From: Colius striatus
Taxonomy: Eukaryota > Chordata > Aves > Coliiformes > Coliidae
DNA: 64,000 nucleotides
NCBI RefSeq assembly: GCF_028858725.1
Contig: NC_084763.1
Span: 57,869,152 to 57,933,151 of the forward strand
Direction: 5' to 3'
A program made the position numbers and the translations under genes. The notes below the pieces were generated by a model. The model did no database searches and had not been told where the DNA came from. It was given only the letters and a program-made list of their open reading frames with translations. The stretch's first letter is position 1. Every line of letters starts with the position of its first letter. Below are positions 27,620 to 37,548 of the stretch, in pieces.

Positions 27620-27661
27620 TGACCTTTAAACATCCCTTCCCACCCAAACCATTGGGTGATT
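27620..27661 (+). mobile_element. CR1 terminal scrap
   Basis: Only the last ~40 bases of a CR1 are visible: tgacctttaaacatcccttc, then ccacccaaaccattgggtga. Confidence 0.6.
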
Positions 27662-29280
27662 CCAAGAAGTCACAGTGCCAGAAAACATCCTGCTCATTTA
27701 GGAGCTGTCTCAGACCCTCCTCAGCCCCTTCCAATGCCTGCAAGGAAGCAGCAACAGGGTATTTTCCAGGGACGGGGCAGGAGGCTTCATTTCCACATCC
27801 ACTGAGTGTATTTCAGACACTTCCTTGCAATCAGGATCAGTGCACAAGCAGGAGCCAAAGGCATTTGGATGTTACTGAAGGCATTGTGTTTATAAACCAG
27901 CTCCAGGAGGAGCTGATGTGCTTCAGAGACTGAAAGTCAAAGTGCAGGGAGTGAGGGAATCAGAGGGCAAGAGAGAGCACAGAGCCCCAGGTGTATTTAT
28001 TGCTTGCCTGGTCTCTGCTTTTAAGAATCAAGGGAAATGCTTGTTGTGCCCCTAAATTTGCTGTCTCTCAGGGCATCAGAGAGTTTCAGAACCCAGCAGC
28101 AATGCTGAGGTTCATAAAAATAGACTCAGATGCTGCCTCTCCCTTGGGACTGAGGCTTGAGGTTGGACAAGTTTCCTTAAGCCCATGGGCACAGCAGCAT
28201 CCCTGCAGAAGGATTCAAGCAGCAAAGTGCTCACAGCGGGCTCAGAGCCTGGAAACAAAGCAAGATTGAGCTTTTTCACCCCTCAGTTTACCAGGATCCC
28301 TTATCCCACAGATCCTGTCCCACCCTGGTGCACGGGATGCTCAGGGGAGCCCGTGGCAGAGGCTGGTGGGACCTCAGTGCACTGAAAGCTCTCTGGCACC
28401 AGCACTGCCTTATTGGGGGAGGGGTGTTCTGAGGGGTCTTCCTGCAAGATGAAGGCCTGACCTGATCCCATTTCACGGGTTTATTCTCCCTTTCCTTACC
28501 AGCCCCTGCTGGGACGGGCTGTGTGTCAGCTGCCAGAACAGCCCTTCCCTCTCCCTGCAGCTCTCTGATCCTTACAGACATACAACTACAGGTGCTTGGC
28601 AGCTCCTCTCCAGACCCCTCGAGGGTCTTTTCTTATCAGAGCAGAGGGGTTGCAGCTTTATCTGCCAGGTCAGTCTGCCCCAGCACATCCACAGCCCCTT
28701 CTACTTCAGCCATAACACTGATGGGCATTTCCCTCCCCTCCCCTTCCCCTCTGAACCTCCACCAACCACAGCTGGAAAAGGACAGCCTTTAATATTCTCT
28801 CTGATGCTCATTTCATGGTGAAGATGGAAAATTCAATAACTTCTGGCTGTAAATTCAACTGAACATGTTCCACATTCCAGCTGCAGGGAGGAAAGCTCCC
28901 TGCCTCCCCCTCTCCTCTCCTTCCCTGCTCTCCCTCTCTTCAGCTTAGCTCCAGGCTATCCCACCCCCCTCTGCAACCAGAGCAGTCTGCAGGGACCTGA
29001 TAGGCAGGGTTGATTTAATAAATCATCTAGTCAGAGATTATTGTGATGTATTACAAAAATGAGCTGAGAGGTTGGAAGAATTGCTCTGTCCCAGGCTGTC
29101 CCTGCATGAAAACTTGGGGCAGATTCACCCCTGAGAGCTGCCCATTTCATCCTCTTCTGACAGCTGTGATAAACCTGGAGACCTGGGGCTGGTTTAGCTT
29201 TCCAAAGTCTTTTAATCCCTTTTTTCCTTTGCATGCTTTTGGCAGGCTCTGCTGTGTGCAAGGCAAACTCTCTGAGAAGT

Positions 29281-30052
29281 GGATGGCTCTGCCTTGGAGC
29301 AGCAGCTGCAGACCTGCAGGACTGGCTCTGCCTTGGAGCAGCGGCTGCAGACCTGCAGGGATGGCTCTGCCTTGGAGCAGCGGCTGCAGACCTGCAGGGA
29401 TGGCTCTGCCTTGGAGCAGCAGCTGCAGACCTGCAGGGATGGCTCTGCCTTGGAGCAGCGGCTGCAGACCTGCAGGGATGGCTCTGCCTTGGAGCAGCGG
29501 CTGCAGACCTGCAGGGCTGGCTCTGCCTTGGAGCAGCGGCTGCAGACCTGCAGGGCTGGCTCTGCCTTGGAGCAGCGGCTGCAGACCTGCAGGGATGGCT
29601 CTGCCTTGGAGCAGCGGCTGCAGACCTGCAGGGCTGGCTCTGCCTTGGAGCAGCGGCTGCAGACCTGCAGGGCTGGCTCTGCCTTGGAGCAGCGGCTGCA
29701 GACCTGCAGGGCTGGCTCTGCCTTGGAGCAGCAGCTGCAGACCTGCAGGGATGGCTCTGCCTTGGAGCAGCGGCTGCAGACCTGCAGGGATGGCTCTGCC
29801 TTGGAGCAGCGGCTGCAGACCTGCAGGGCTGGCTCTGCCTTGGAGCAGCGGCTGCAGACCTGCAGGGCTGGCTCTGCCTTGGAGCAGCGGCTGCAGACCT
29901 GCAGGGCTGGCTCTGCCTTGGAGCAGCGGCTGCAGACCTGCAGGGCTCTGCCTTGGAGCAGCAGCTGCAGACCTGCAGGGCTCTGCCTTGGAGCAGCGGC
30001 TGCAGACCTGCAGGGCTGGCTCTGCCTTGGAGCAGCGGCTGCAGACCTGCAG
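29281..30052. repeat. 39-bp minisatellite, 20 units
   Basis: Tandem array of 18 units of 39 bp and two of 35 bp (29944-29978 and 29979-30013). Each unit contains ctctgccttggagcag, then cggctg or cagctg, then cagacctgcag, with a PstI site (CTGCAG). Two variable positions distinguish units: GGATGG/GGCTGG (once GACTGG) at the start, and CGG/CAG in the middle. CAG is present in units 1, 4, 12 and 18. No unit contains a stop in any of the six frames, so long open frames appear on both strands (13-residue repeats such as GWLCLGAAAADLQ). The two 35-bp units shift the frame. I regard it as non-coding. Confidence 0.97.
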
Positions 30053-32030
30053 CTCCACAAAGGACAAGTCCTTTCTCAGACCAGAAAACATGAGAAGCAT
30101 CTCCTCCTCCTCCTCCTCCTGCCTTTCCAAAACCCCTGGACTTCTAAACTCTTTCTTTTTGCTGGGCTCTTGATGCTTGGGTGGGTTTCTGTTGCTGACC
30201 TGTCAGAGTTCAGTCATTCACTGAGAGCAGATGGATTTCACCTCAGCCAGCCAATTGCTCCTCATTGACACTGAGGTTGTTCAGAGCCAGTGGTTCATAC
30301 AAAAGCCTTTGGAAGCTCTGCAAGAGTTGGGGTAGCTGGAGCAGGGCTGCACCTGAGTTACAGGGTAAGGGGCTGCTCAGGCTTCCTAAACACATCTTTG
30401 CCACAGCAAATGGTTTATGTCCTATTTTCCACTCAGTGTTGCAAATAGAGGGACCAAGGGCTTGTCTATTTTAATTGCATTCACCCCAAGCTTTGCCTTT
30501 GCCCTCACTCTCCTCCCCCTGAAGGTCTTTTGAAGGTTTATCAAACAGGTCATCACCCAGGGTTTTGCTTTCCCACCTCTCTTTGTTGCTTTGAAAGGCA
30601 TGGGTGGGGGGATGGAGCTTCTCAGCAGCCTCTCCTGTGCCACCATGGAAGAACCAGAGAGCTTCCCACTTTCTCCTCCCACCAAAAGAGAAGCTTGATC
30701 AATGGGAAGAAGATCTCCCATTTGCAGAAAGATTCCCTAGCCCTGGGCTCTGGGATTTCATCCTGTCCCCTGGTGAAGTTTCTCTCTCCATCACCCAGCA
30801 CCTTGAGACCCAAACACAGAAGGAGACAGGATGGGGTGATGCTGTCAGTCAGGTCACCAACAGGAGCACGTGGGCTGGTGTTGAGCAGCTCTTGTCTCTC
30901 TAAAGAGATTCATTTCCCTCCCAGACAAATGAATTCTAACAAACTTCACCTTTCTCTAGCCACAGATTTCTTTCCTTTCCCCCCAGCCAAATCCTTCAGG
31001 CATCTCATCCTTGGACTAGCACGAGCCCAGGCAGCCCATCACTAACATCTGAGCCTCAGCACATCTTTGCTGCCCACTTTTAAAGCACACTCCAATATTT
31101 AGTGCTAACATTTCACTTGCATATTAATGCCTCAGGTTTTATTACCCCCTGATCATAAAACCCCAGCTGCTGGTCGTGGCCCCAGCCTGTGTTATTTCAC
31201 CCTGCTGAATTCCTGGGCCTCACTCCAGGCTTGCTTAGCCTGGCCAGTCCCCTCAGCTGGTGTGTGTGGAGACAGCCCTCTGCAGATTGCTGCCTAAATT
31301 CATTTACTCACATGAAATGTTTCCCTCAGCTGCCAGCAAGTTGTTTTCCTCCTGCAGCCAAAAATCTCCAGGTCAGCCAAGAAGGCAGCGTGGTCAGGCA
31401 CCAGGACACAGGGAGCAGATGTTCCCATGGGAGCAGATGTGCCCCTGGCCAGGGCAGCCTTCAAGTACAAGTCTCTGAGCCCTGTTTTACTCAGCACTGG
31501 ATTCCTGTACCTGTTCTTGCTGAGCAGGAGACACTTTACAAGCCCAGGGCTTAAGAGCAAGAGGGTTTCCTGAGGTTTGTCCTCACCTTGCCTTGAGATG
31601 CATCAGCACTTGGTGGAGTTTCCCACACATCCTGCTCCTCTGGTCTCCTGCTCCACGCCAAGGACAGCCTCCCTGCTCCCCAGGGAAGGATCAGGCCCCA
31701 GCATGTTGGCTGCATTTCCTGGTTTGAGCCCCAGAAGCCATCAGATCAGCATTTCACAGCAGCTGCAACCATGGAAGCAAGGAAATTCAGCCTCTTGTCC
31801 TGTGCTAACAGTGTTAATTCTTAATAATCCCTTTATCCAGACCTGCTTTAATTACTGCACCTGCTAATCAGTTAATTAGACAATTCAATTGACTGTAAAT
31901 TGAGTCATCCTGCAGTTCACAAGCTGGAAGTGGATGGCTCAGCATGTGCTGGTGCAGGCTGGCAGCAAGAGGGGCTTGTGATGGGGATCATCTGGGAACA
32001 ATCAATGCAGAGGTGGGAGAGGCCAAGGGG
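30053..32030. other. Unique non-coding sequence with AT-rich patches
   Basis: A CTC triplet run (30099-30121) follows the 39-bp array. An AT-rich patch at 31075-31160 (tttcacttgcatattaatgc) and the cluster at 31795-31910 stand out as possible conserved elements. No gene recognised. Confidence 0.5.
31795..31910. promoter_or_regulatory. Candidate enhancer: homeodomain and AP-1 motif cluster
   Basis: Within about 100 bases there are at least seven TAAT/ATTA cores, including ttaattac, ctaatcag and a full TAATTA in gttaattaga, plus cctttatc (GATA type). A perfect AP-1 site, TGAGTCA, lies at 31901-31907. The patch is AT-rich among GC-richer neighbours and holds no repeat. A role as an enhancer is inferred from motif density only. 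Confidence 0.35.
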
Positions 32031-32207
32031 AATCACAGAGTCACTGAATGGTGGGGGCTGGAAGGGTCCTGCAGAGCTGCTGCAGCCCCAGCCCCTGCTC
32101 CAGCAGCTTCCCCTGGCTCAGGGGCACAGGAACGTGTCCAGAAGGGGTTGGAAACCTCCTGAGCAGGAGCCTCCACACCCTCCCTGGGCAGCCTGGGCCA
32201 GTTGCCC
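32031..32207 (-). mobile_element. CR1 tail
   Basis: Starts aatcacagagtcactgaatg, then gtgggggctggaagggtcct. It stops inside the gggcagcctgggcca block, close to the GAAGA repeat. Confidence 0.92.
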
Positions 32208-32219
32208 TCTTGCATCTCT

Positions 32220-32293
32220 TCTGAAGAGAAGAGAAGAGAAGAGAAGAGAAGAGAAGAGAAGAGAAGAGAAGAGAAGAGAAGAGAAGAGAAGAG
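32220..32293. repeat. (GAAGA)n pentanucleotide microsatellite
   Basis: About 14 perfect gaaga copies, starting just beyond the internal end of a minus-strand CR1 tail (32031-32207). A microsatellite beside a CR1 end is a common arrangement. Confidence 0.95.
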
Positions 32294-33076
32294 CATTGAA
32301 TTGATGTTCCCATCACACTGTCTCTCAGCTTCTCCACCCCTTGGTGCTGTTGGGCTGTTGCAGTTTCTCTGAGAGCTTGTGAAAGGAGAGTTGTTTCACA
32401 CCAAAGACACAGAGATCTTTTCCATGTTGGAGACCAGACCCTGACTAGAGGATTTTGCCCTTTGTTTCTGTGGCTGGGGCATTGTGAATGCACCTCTGGA
32501 TGCATCCAGCCTTCAATAGCTTGTAGGCTGGTGTTCATTGCCCATACCTGGGGTGAAGTGTGACAGAGTGGGTCTGATCCCCAAGCTAGGAGCACATCAG
32601 GTGAGCTCCCTCACTTTGTGACTGTGCCATCATCACCCTTTAGAGGCTCAGCTGCAACCAGGGCTCAGACAAACCCCCAAGCCCAGGAATGACTGTGCAC
32701 ACAGGCTCTGTAGGAACATATTAAAAGCAGGAAGTTCTTCCAATCCCATTTCTTCTCTGGTAACCAGCATCATTTCTGACATGCCGAGGTCTGTGAGCCT
32801 CACCACTGCTGCTGAGCACAGAAAAGCCAAAGGCTTGTTATTTATATCAGCCTTTTATGAAGATTGCCTTCCCTCCCCTACTGTCTCCTCAGCTGTCCCT
32901 ACAGCTCCAGCCACACGCTCTATAATAAGACAGGAGGCTTTGAGTCTGGAAGATGAGCTCAGCTGGAAGTCAGGCTGGCTTCTGTTTCCATGAAAAACTG
33001 CAGGGGGGGAGGGAGAAGTGAAAGTGGTTTGATTTCCATTGAATTCCTGGCTCCTGAGTTTGGTCAGAGCACTAGG

Positions 33077-33707
33077 CTGTGCAGCCCCTGTGGGAGGTGA
33101 TGCAGCTCCATGTGAGGTGATGCAGCCCCATGTGAGGTGATGCAGCCCCTGTGGGAGGTGATGCAGCCCCTGTGAGGTGATGCAGCCCCTGTGTGAGGTG
33201 ATGCAGCCCCATGTGAGGTGATGCAGCTCCATATGAGGTGATGCAGCCCCTGTGTGAGGTGATGCAGCCCCATGTGAGGTGATGCAGCCCCCGTCTGAGG
33301 TGATGCAGCCCCATGTGAGGTGATGCAGCCCCTGTGTGAGGTGATGCAGCCCCATGTGAGGTGATGCAGCCCCCGTCTGAGGTGATGCAGCCCCATGTGA
33401 GGTGATGCAGCCCCTGTGAGGTGATGCAGCCCCATGTGAGGTGATGCAGCCCCTGTGGGAGGTGATGCAGCCCCATATGAGGTGATGCAGCCCCTGTGTG
33501 AGGTGATGCAGCCCCATATGAGGTGATGCAGCCCCTGTGAGGTGATGCAGCCCCTGTGGGAGGTGATGCAGCCCCTGTGAGGTGATGCAGCCCCTGTGAG
33601 GTGATGCAGCCCCTGTGGGAGGTGATGCAGCCCCTGTGAGGTGATGCAGCCCCATGTGAGGAGATGGAGCCCTGTGTGAGGTGATGCAGCCCCGTGTGAG
33701 GTGATGC
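33077..33707. repeat. ~20-bp minisatellite, about 31 units
   Basis: Imperfect array of 19-22 bp units built on gaggtgatgcagcccc followed by atgt, tgtgt, tgtggg or cgtct. Units with atg and tgtg endings alternate for long stretches, and a four-unit order (cgtct, atgt, tgtg, atgt) occurs twice around 33290-33440. Unit length is not a multiple of three, so the long minus-strand open frames it produces are not credible genes. Its right end touches a CR1 fragment at 33708. Confidence 0.95.
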
Positions 33708-33915
33708 TTATTATCACTCAGCACTCCCAGGTCTCTCTCTGCAGAGCTGCTCTTCAGCAGGTCACCCCCAGCCTGTGCTGGTGCAGGGGGTTGTTCCTTC
33801 CCAGCTGCAGGACTCTGCCCTTGTCCTTGTTGAACCTCAGCAGGTTCCTCTGTGCCCAACTCTCCAGCCAGTCAAGATCCTGCTGACTGACAGCACAGCT
33901 TCTGGGGAATCAGCC
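33708..33915 (-). mobile_element. CR1 ORF2 fragment lacking its 3' end
   Basis: Starts ttattatcactcagcactcc, then caggtctctctctgcag. It matches the internal part of the CR1 at 40255-40300 and runs on with cctcagcaggttcctctgtg. CR1 copies are normally truncated at the 5' end. Here the 3' part is absent and the minisatellite takes its place. Confidence 0.85.
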
Positions 33916-34795
33916 AGCTCAGTCAGCTGCTAAAAGCTCTAAAAAACCCCAAACCCCAGAGCAGCCAGGTTAAAAGTGTCCCTTGCAAAGAAGCAGCGTG
34001 CCCCAGGCATTGCCAATGCAAAGTGCAAGCTTCTGTGTGAACAACTGAGGTGCTGAAGCCTTAACCACTCTGTGACCTGGCTTGTCTTCTTCACAAGCTC
34101 CCTCCCCACACAGAAGCAGAGAGGCTGAGGGATGCTGCTGCTGTTCCTGGCCCCTCTGACCGTGTCTCAGCCATCTGTGAGAACCTCCCCAGGCTGGGTG
34201 CCCAGCTCTGGGACTTCACGTGGATGCTGGAGGGAGCGTGACAAGGGGCTCCCAAAAGGTTGTCCCAGAAAGTTGTCCCAAGGAGAGGCAGCACATGGAA
34301 ATCTTCAGGCTGGAGAGGAAGGAAAGAGTCTCCTTCCCTGCTTGTGCTGCTTGTGGACTTTCTTCCCTCTTCCATGACCTTCTCCTGCCCTGGGACAGGG
34401 GAGGGCAAGGCAGAGGTAGAGTATCCCCATCTCACTCCTCTTTTAGCCATCTGGCAACAGAAAACAGGACACTACCAGGTGAACTTGATCACTTTGGCAA
34501 GTGCTGGTGACCTGCCAGTGGTGAGGCCAGATGCTGAGAAAGGAGCTGAGAGTTCCTCAGTGGAGAAAGATGTCTCAGGGGGAAACTCAGCTCTCAGATA
34601 AGCCTCTTGCCCTCCTCTTGCATTCACTAGAGTTGGCCATAGTGGGATGTCTCTTGTGTCTGAACATGCCCAAGGTGGATCCAGGCCCTGTTTTGACACT
34701 CTCAGCTTCCATCAGTGACAACTCAATGAAAGCAGGGGAAACACATTACACTTCAGCTTAATTAAAACCTCTTTGTGCTCTTCCCCTCAGCAAAG

Positions 34796-34937
34796 CAGTG
34801 GCACATCCCCAGCCCTGGAGGGGTCCCAAAGCCTTGGAGCTGAGGTGCTGAGGGCCATGGGGCAGTGCTGGCCCTGGCAGGGTGAGGGGAGGGCTGGGAC
34901 TGCAGCAGCTTCAGAGGCTTTTCCACATCAATGATCA
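34796..34937 (+). mobile_element. CR1 tail
   Basis: Contains cccagccctggaggggtccc, ggctgaggtgctgagggccatg-like text and a decayed end (cagaggcttttccacatcaa). Confidence 0.85.
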
Positions 34938-35609
34938 GTGATTTGGAGGAGAAAAAGAAACCAAGACAACTTGTAGGTTGTTAAATTGCTTCCAGTTACC
35001 TCAGGAGGTGAGATGATGTCTCTGGAGAGCCTCACAGACAAATTAGTTCAAGCCTGGCTGCTGAAATGCCAGCCTTCAAAGACTTGAAAGGGCTGGCTCC
35101 TGGGGGAGCTCTGCAGGGCTGCTTGCTGCTGGAGCGAGGACAGGCAGGGAACAGCCCAGCCACAGCTGCAGAGCTCTGCTGCTGTCCCAGCAGGGCACAC
35201 ACAGCCACTGAGACCCTCGCTGCACGGCCAGGAGCAGCCAAAAGGGCTGCAGAGAGATAAAGTGTCTCGTTGAAACGGCTTCAGTGGCACCCCAGAGGCA
35301 CAGCTGGGTGGCTCAGTCTGGAGACCAGGAGCTGCTGTGGACAAAGCAGAGAGAGGAGGAGCCACCACAGAGGGGAGCAGGGAAGGTGAGGGGATGCTGG
35401 GGCTCACACCAGGCAGAGCATGGCCCAATCCTGACCTGGATAAACACCAGCAGGCACTAAAGCTTGCTGAGCACCCCACTGACAATGAAGGTGAGCTCTG
35501 GTCGTGACTGAGCAGAACAGCCAGACTAACAAGCACTGGGGGATGCCACTGGGAAGGCAGGGAGAGAAGCCTCTGGAAGCAGTGCCTGGGACCACTTCAG
35601 ATGTCTGAA

Positions 35610-35668
35610 GGTGGCTGGGGTTGGGTTGGATGACCTGAAGAGGTCCCTGTGAATCTGAATTCTGCAAG
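35610..35668 (+). mobile_element. CR1 terminal scrap
   Basis: The text ggttgggttggatgacctga agaggtccctgtgaatctga fits a CR1 end, but only about 60 bases are present. Confidence 0.6.
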
Positions 35669-35958
35669 TCTGCCCCAGCTGGCTTCCAAGCACCATCCAG
35701 AGGTGATGGGGGCTCTCCAGTGGTCCTGGGCCCTGCAACACTGCACAGTCAGCAAGTCTCAGATACTCACCTCAGCTGGCACCAAGTGCCTATGTGTGGG
35801 CATCTGAATCATGCCCCACATCTCTGGCTCAAATTTGTGCCCTATGTTGAGGCCACAAGGGAGCTGAAGGTGTTCCTGCAGAGGTGGCTGGCAGGGATGA
35901 CACAGACCCTGCAGGAGACACAGACCCTTTCTGGAGCAGCAGCCACTGCTCTTCAATC

Positions 35959-36152
35959 AGACAATCATATAACTGGTTGGAAAAGACCTTTAAGTCCAAC
36001 CATTCACCTCACCCTGCCACAGCCACCACTGACCCCATGGCCCTCAGCCCCATGGCTTCGGGATCCCTCCAGGGCTGGGCACTGCCCCAGCTCCCTGGGC
36101 AGCCTGGCACAGGGGCTGACATCCCTCTCAGGGAAATAGTGCTTCCTAATAT
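35959..36152 (-). mobile_element. CR1 tail
   Basis: Contains ggttggaaaagacctttaag, tgccacagccaccactgacc, gatccctccagggctgggca and ctgacatccctctcagggaa. Confidence 0.88.
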
Positions 36153-36409
36153 CCAAGCTGCAATTTCTAGTACCCAATATGGGGCTACTCAGGCTGAGAA
36201 ATGCCCCAGGAAGGTCTTATGTGTCATTTGAAGGCACTAATGAAGGTCCAAAGCCTGGCAGGACACAGGCAGTGCTGCAGGATACCACTGAACTGCAGCT
36301 TTTCCTGCAGAGCTGGAGATTAAGCACATTCCAACCACTTCAGACACTTCCAAGTGTCTGTAGATCTGTACCCCAGGGTCACCAGTTGGAATCTGGGCCA
36401 AGGTTGGAT

Positions 36410-36510
36410 CCACAGAATCACAGCAGCACAGAACAGTTTGGGTTAGGAGGGGCCTTTAAAGGTCATCTAGTCCAACCAGGGACACCTTCAGCTAAATCAA
36501 GCTGCTCAGT
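36410..36510 (-). mobile_element. Short CR1 tail
   Basis: Contains agaacagtttgggttaggag, then gggcctttaaaggtcatcta gtccaacc. Confidence 0.8.
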
Positions 36511-37282
36511 AGCTTTTCATTCTGCACCAGGATGACAAAGAAGAAGTTGCCTCCTTCACAGCTCACCCTCAGTGATGCTCCAAGCTGAGTCTCCGAGCCG
36601 AGCAGGTTCCTTCCCCTCTTCCCACCACAGGCTTGTCCTGCAAAGCAGCTCCTTCCCCTGGTCCCAAAGCTGAGTGATGGGCTCAGAAACACAGCAGGAG
36701 ATCATCTGGGCACGGAACAGGACTCTGTGCTTTGTGTTTGCATTGTACCCAGGGCCCAGCTGGCACAGGACCAGCTCCAGGACCTCCCCAGCCCTCACCT
36801 CATCGTGCAAAGGTTGAACCGCAGGGAAGAGCTGAGCACATCTCACAGGAGCCACAGCCCACCGTGCCTCTGGGGCACCCAAACACTAAACACCCCATCC
36901 ATTGCAACTGCTGCTGCCTCTGGAGCCTTCTGCCTTCCCAGGGCTCTGTCTGGCCTGCTGTGGGGAAAGGGGGTGACAGAGAAGGACAAGTCACCAACCC
37001 CTTTGTGTTGCCATGTCATTGAGCTGGAGGGAATGGTTTTTCTCCTGCCAGAGAGGTGTGTTGGGAAATGTGGCTCCCCAGGACAGAATGGCTTCTCTGG
37101 AAGGAAGGGTGAGGTGTTTTGGGAAGGGAAATGATTCTGAAATGACAGCCACAAAGCCCAGGAGGACAATGAATATCATCTTTAGAATCAGTTTGTAGCC
37201 AAAGGCCATAAAAAGCTCATCCTGGAAAGCACAGGGATGGTCTGTAACACCTACTGCAAGCAGCAGCCCAAAGCCAAAACCA

Positions 37283-37548
37283 GATCATGGAACACTTTGG
37301 GTTGGAAAGAAACCTTCAAAGGTCACTTAGCCCAACCCCCCTGCAATGAGCAGGAACATCTTCAACTCAATCTGCTTGCTCAGAGCCTCATCCTTGAATG
37401 CTCCCAGCCTCCACCCCCTCTCTGGGGAACCTGTGCCAGCGTTTCACCACCCTCCTGGTAAAAATCACCTTCCTCCTCTCCTGCCTGAATCTGCCCTCAT
37501 GTAGCTTAAACTCCCCTCCCCTCGCCCTGTCATGACAGGCCCTGCAAG
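37283..37548 (-). mobile_element. CR1 tail, older type
   Basis: Starts gatcatggaacactttgggt, then tggaaagaaaccttcaaagg. It continues with the block agcctccaccccctctctgg and text from the RT C-terminal region (gcctgaatctgccctcatgt). Confidence 0.85.

Larger units (their letters stand above)
24473..29280. other. Unique non-coding sequence around two CR1 tails and scraps
   Basis: A short interrupted GT run lies at 26887-26906. Otherwise I see nothing apart from the CR1 entries. Confidence 0.5.

Noticed and set aside
29043..30268. Open frames of 280-376 codons on both strands as a repetitive protein gene
   Set aside because: They come from a stop-free 39-bp repeat, all six frames are open together, and the 35-bp units break any single frame.
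32855..33859. A 334-codon minus-strand open frame with histidine/leucine repeats
   Set aside because: It lies across the ~20-bp minisatellite. The units vary in length and are not multiples of three, and the frame runs into CR1.
36556..37134. Possible exons in overlapping frames on both strands
   Set aside because: No family resemblance, no clear splice sites, and open frames on both strands of a GC-rich stretch are expected by chance.
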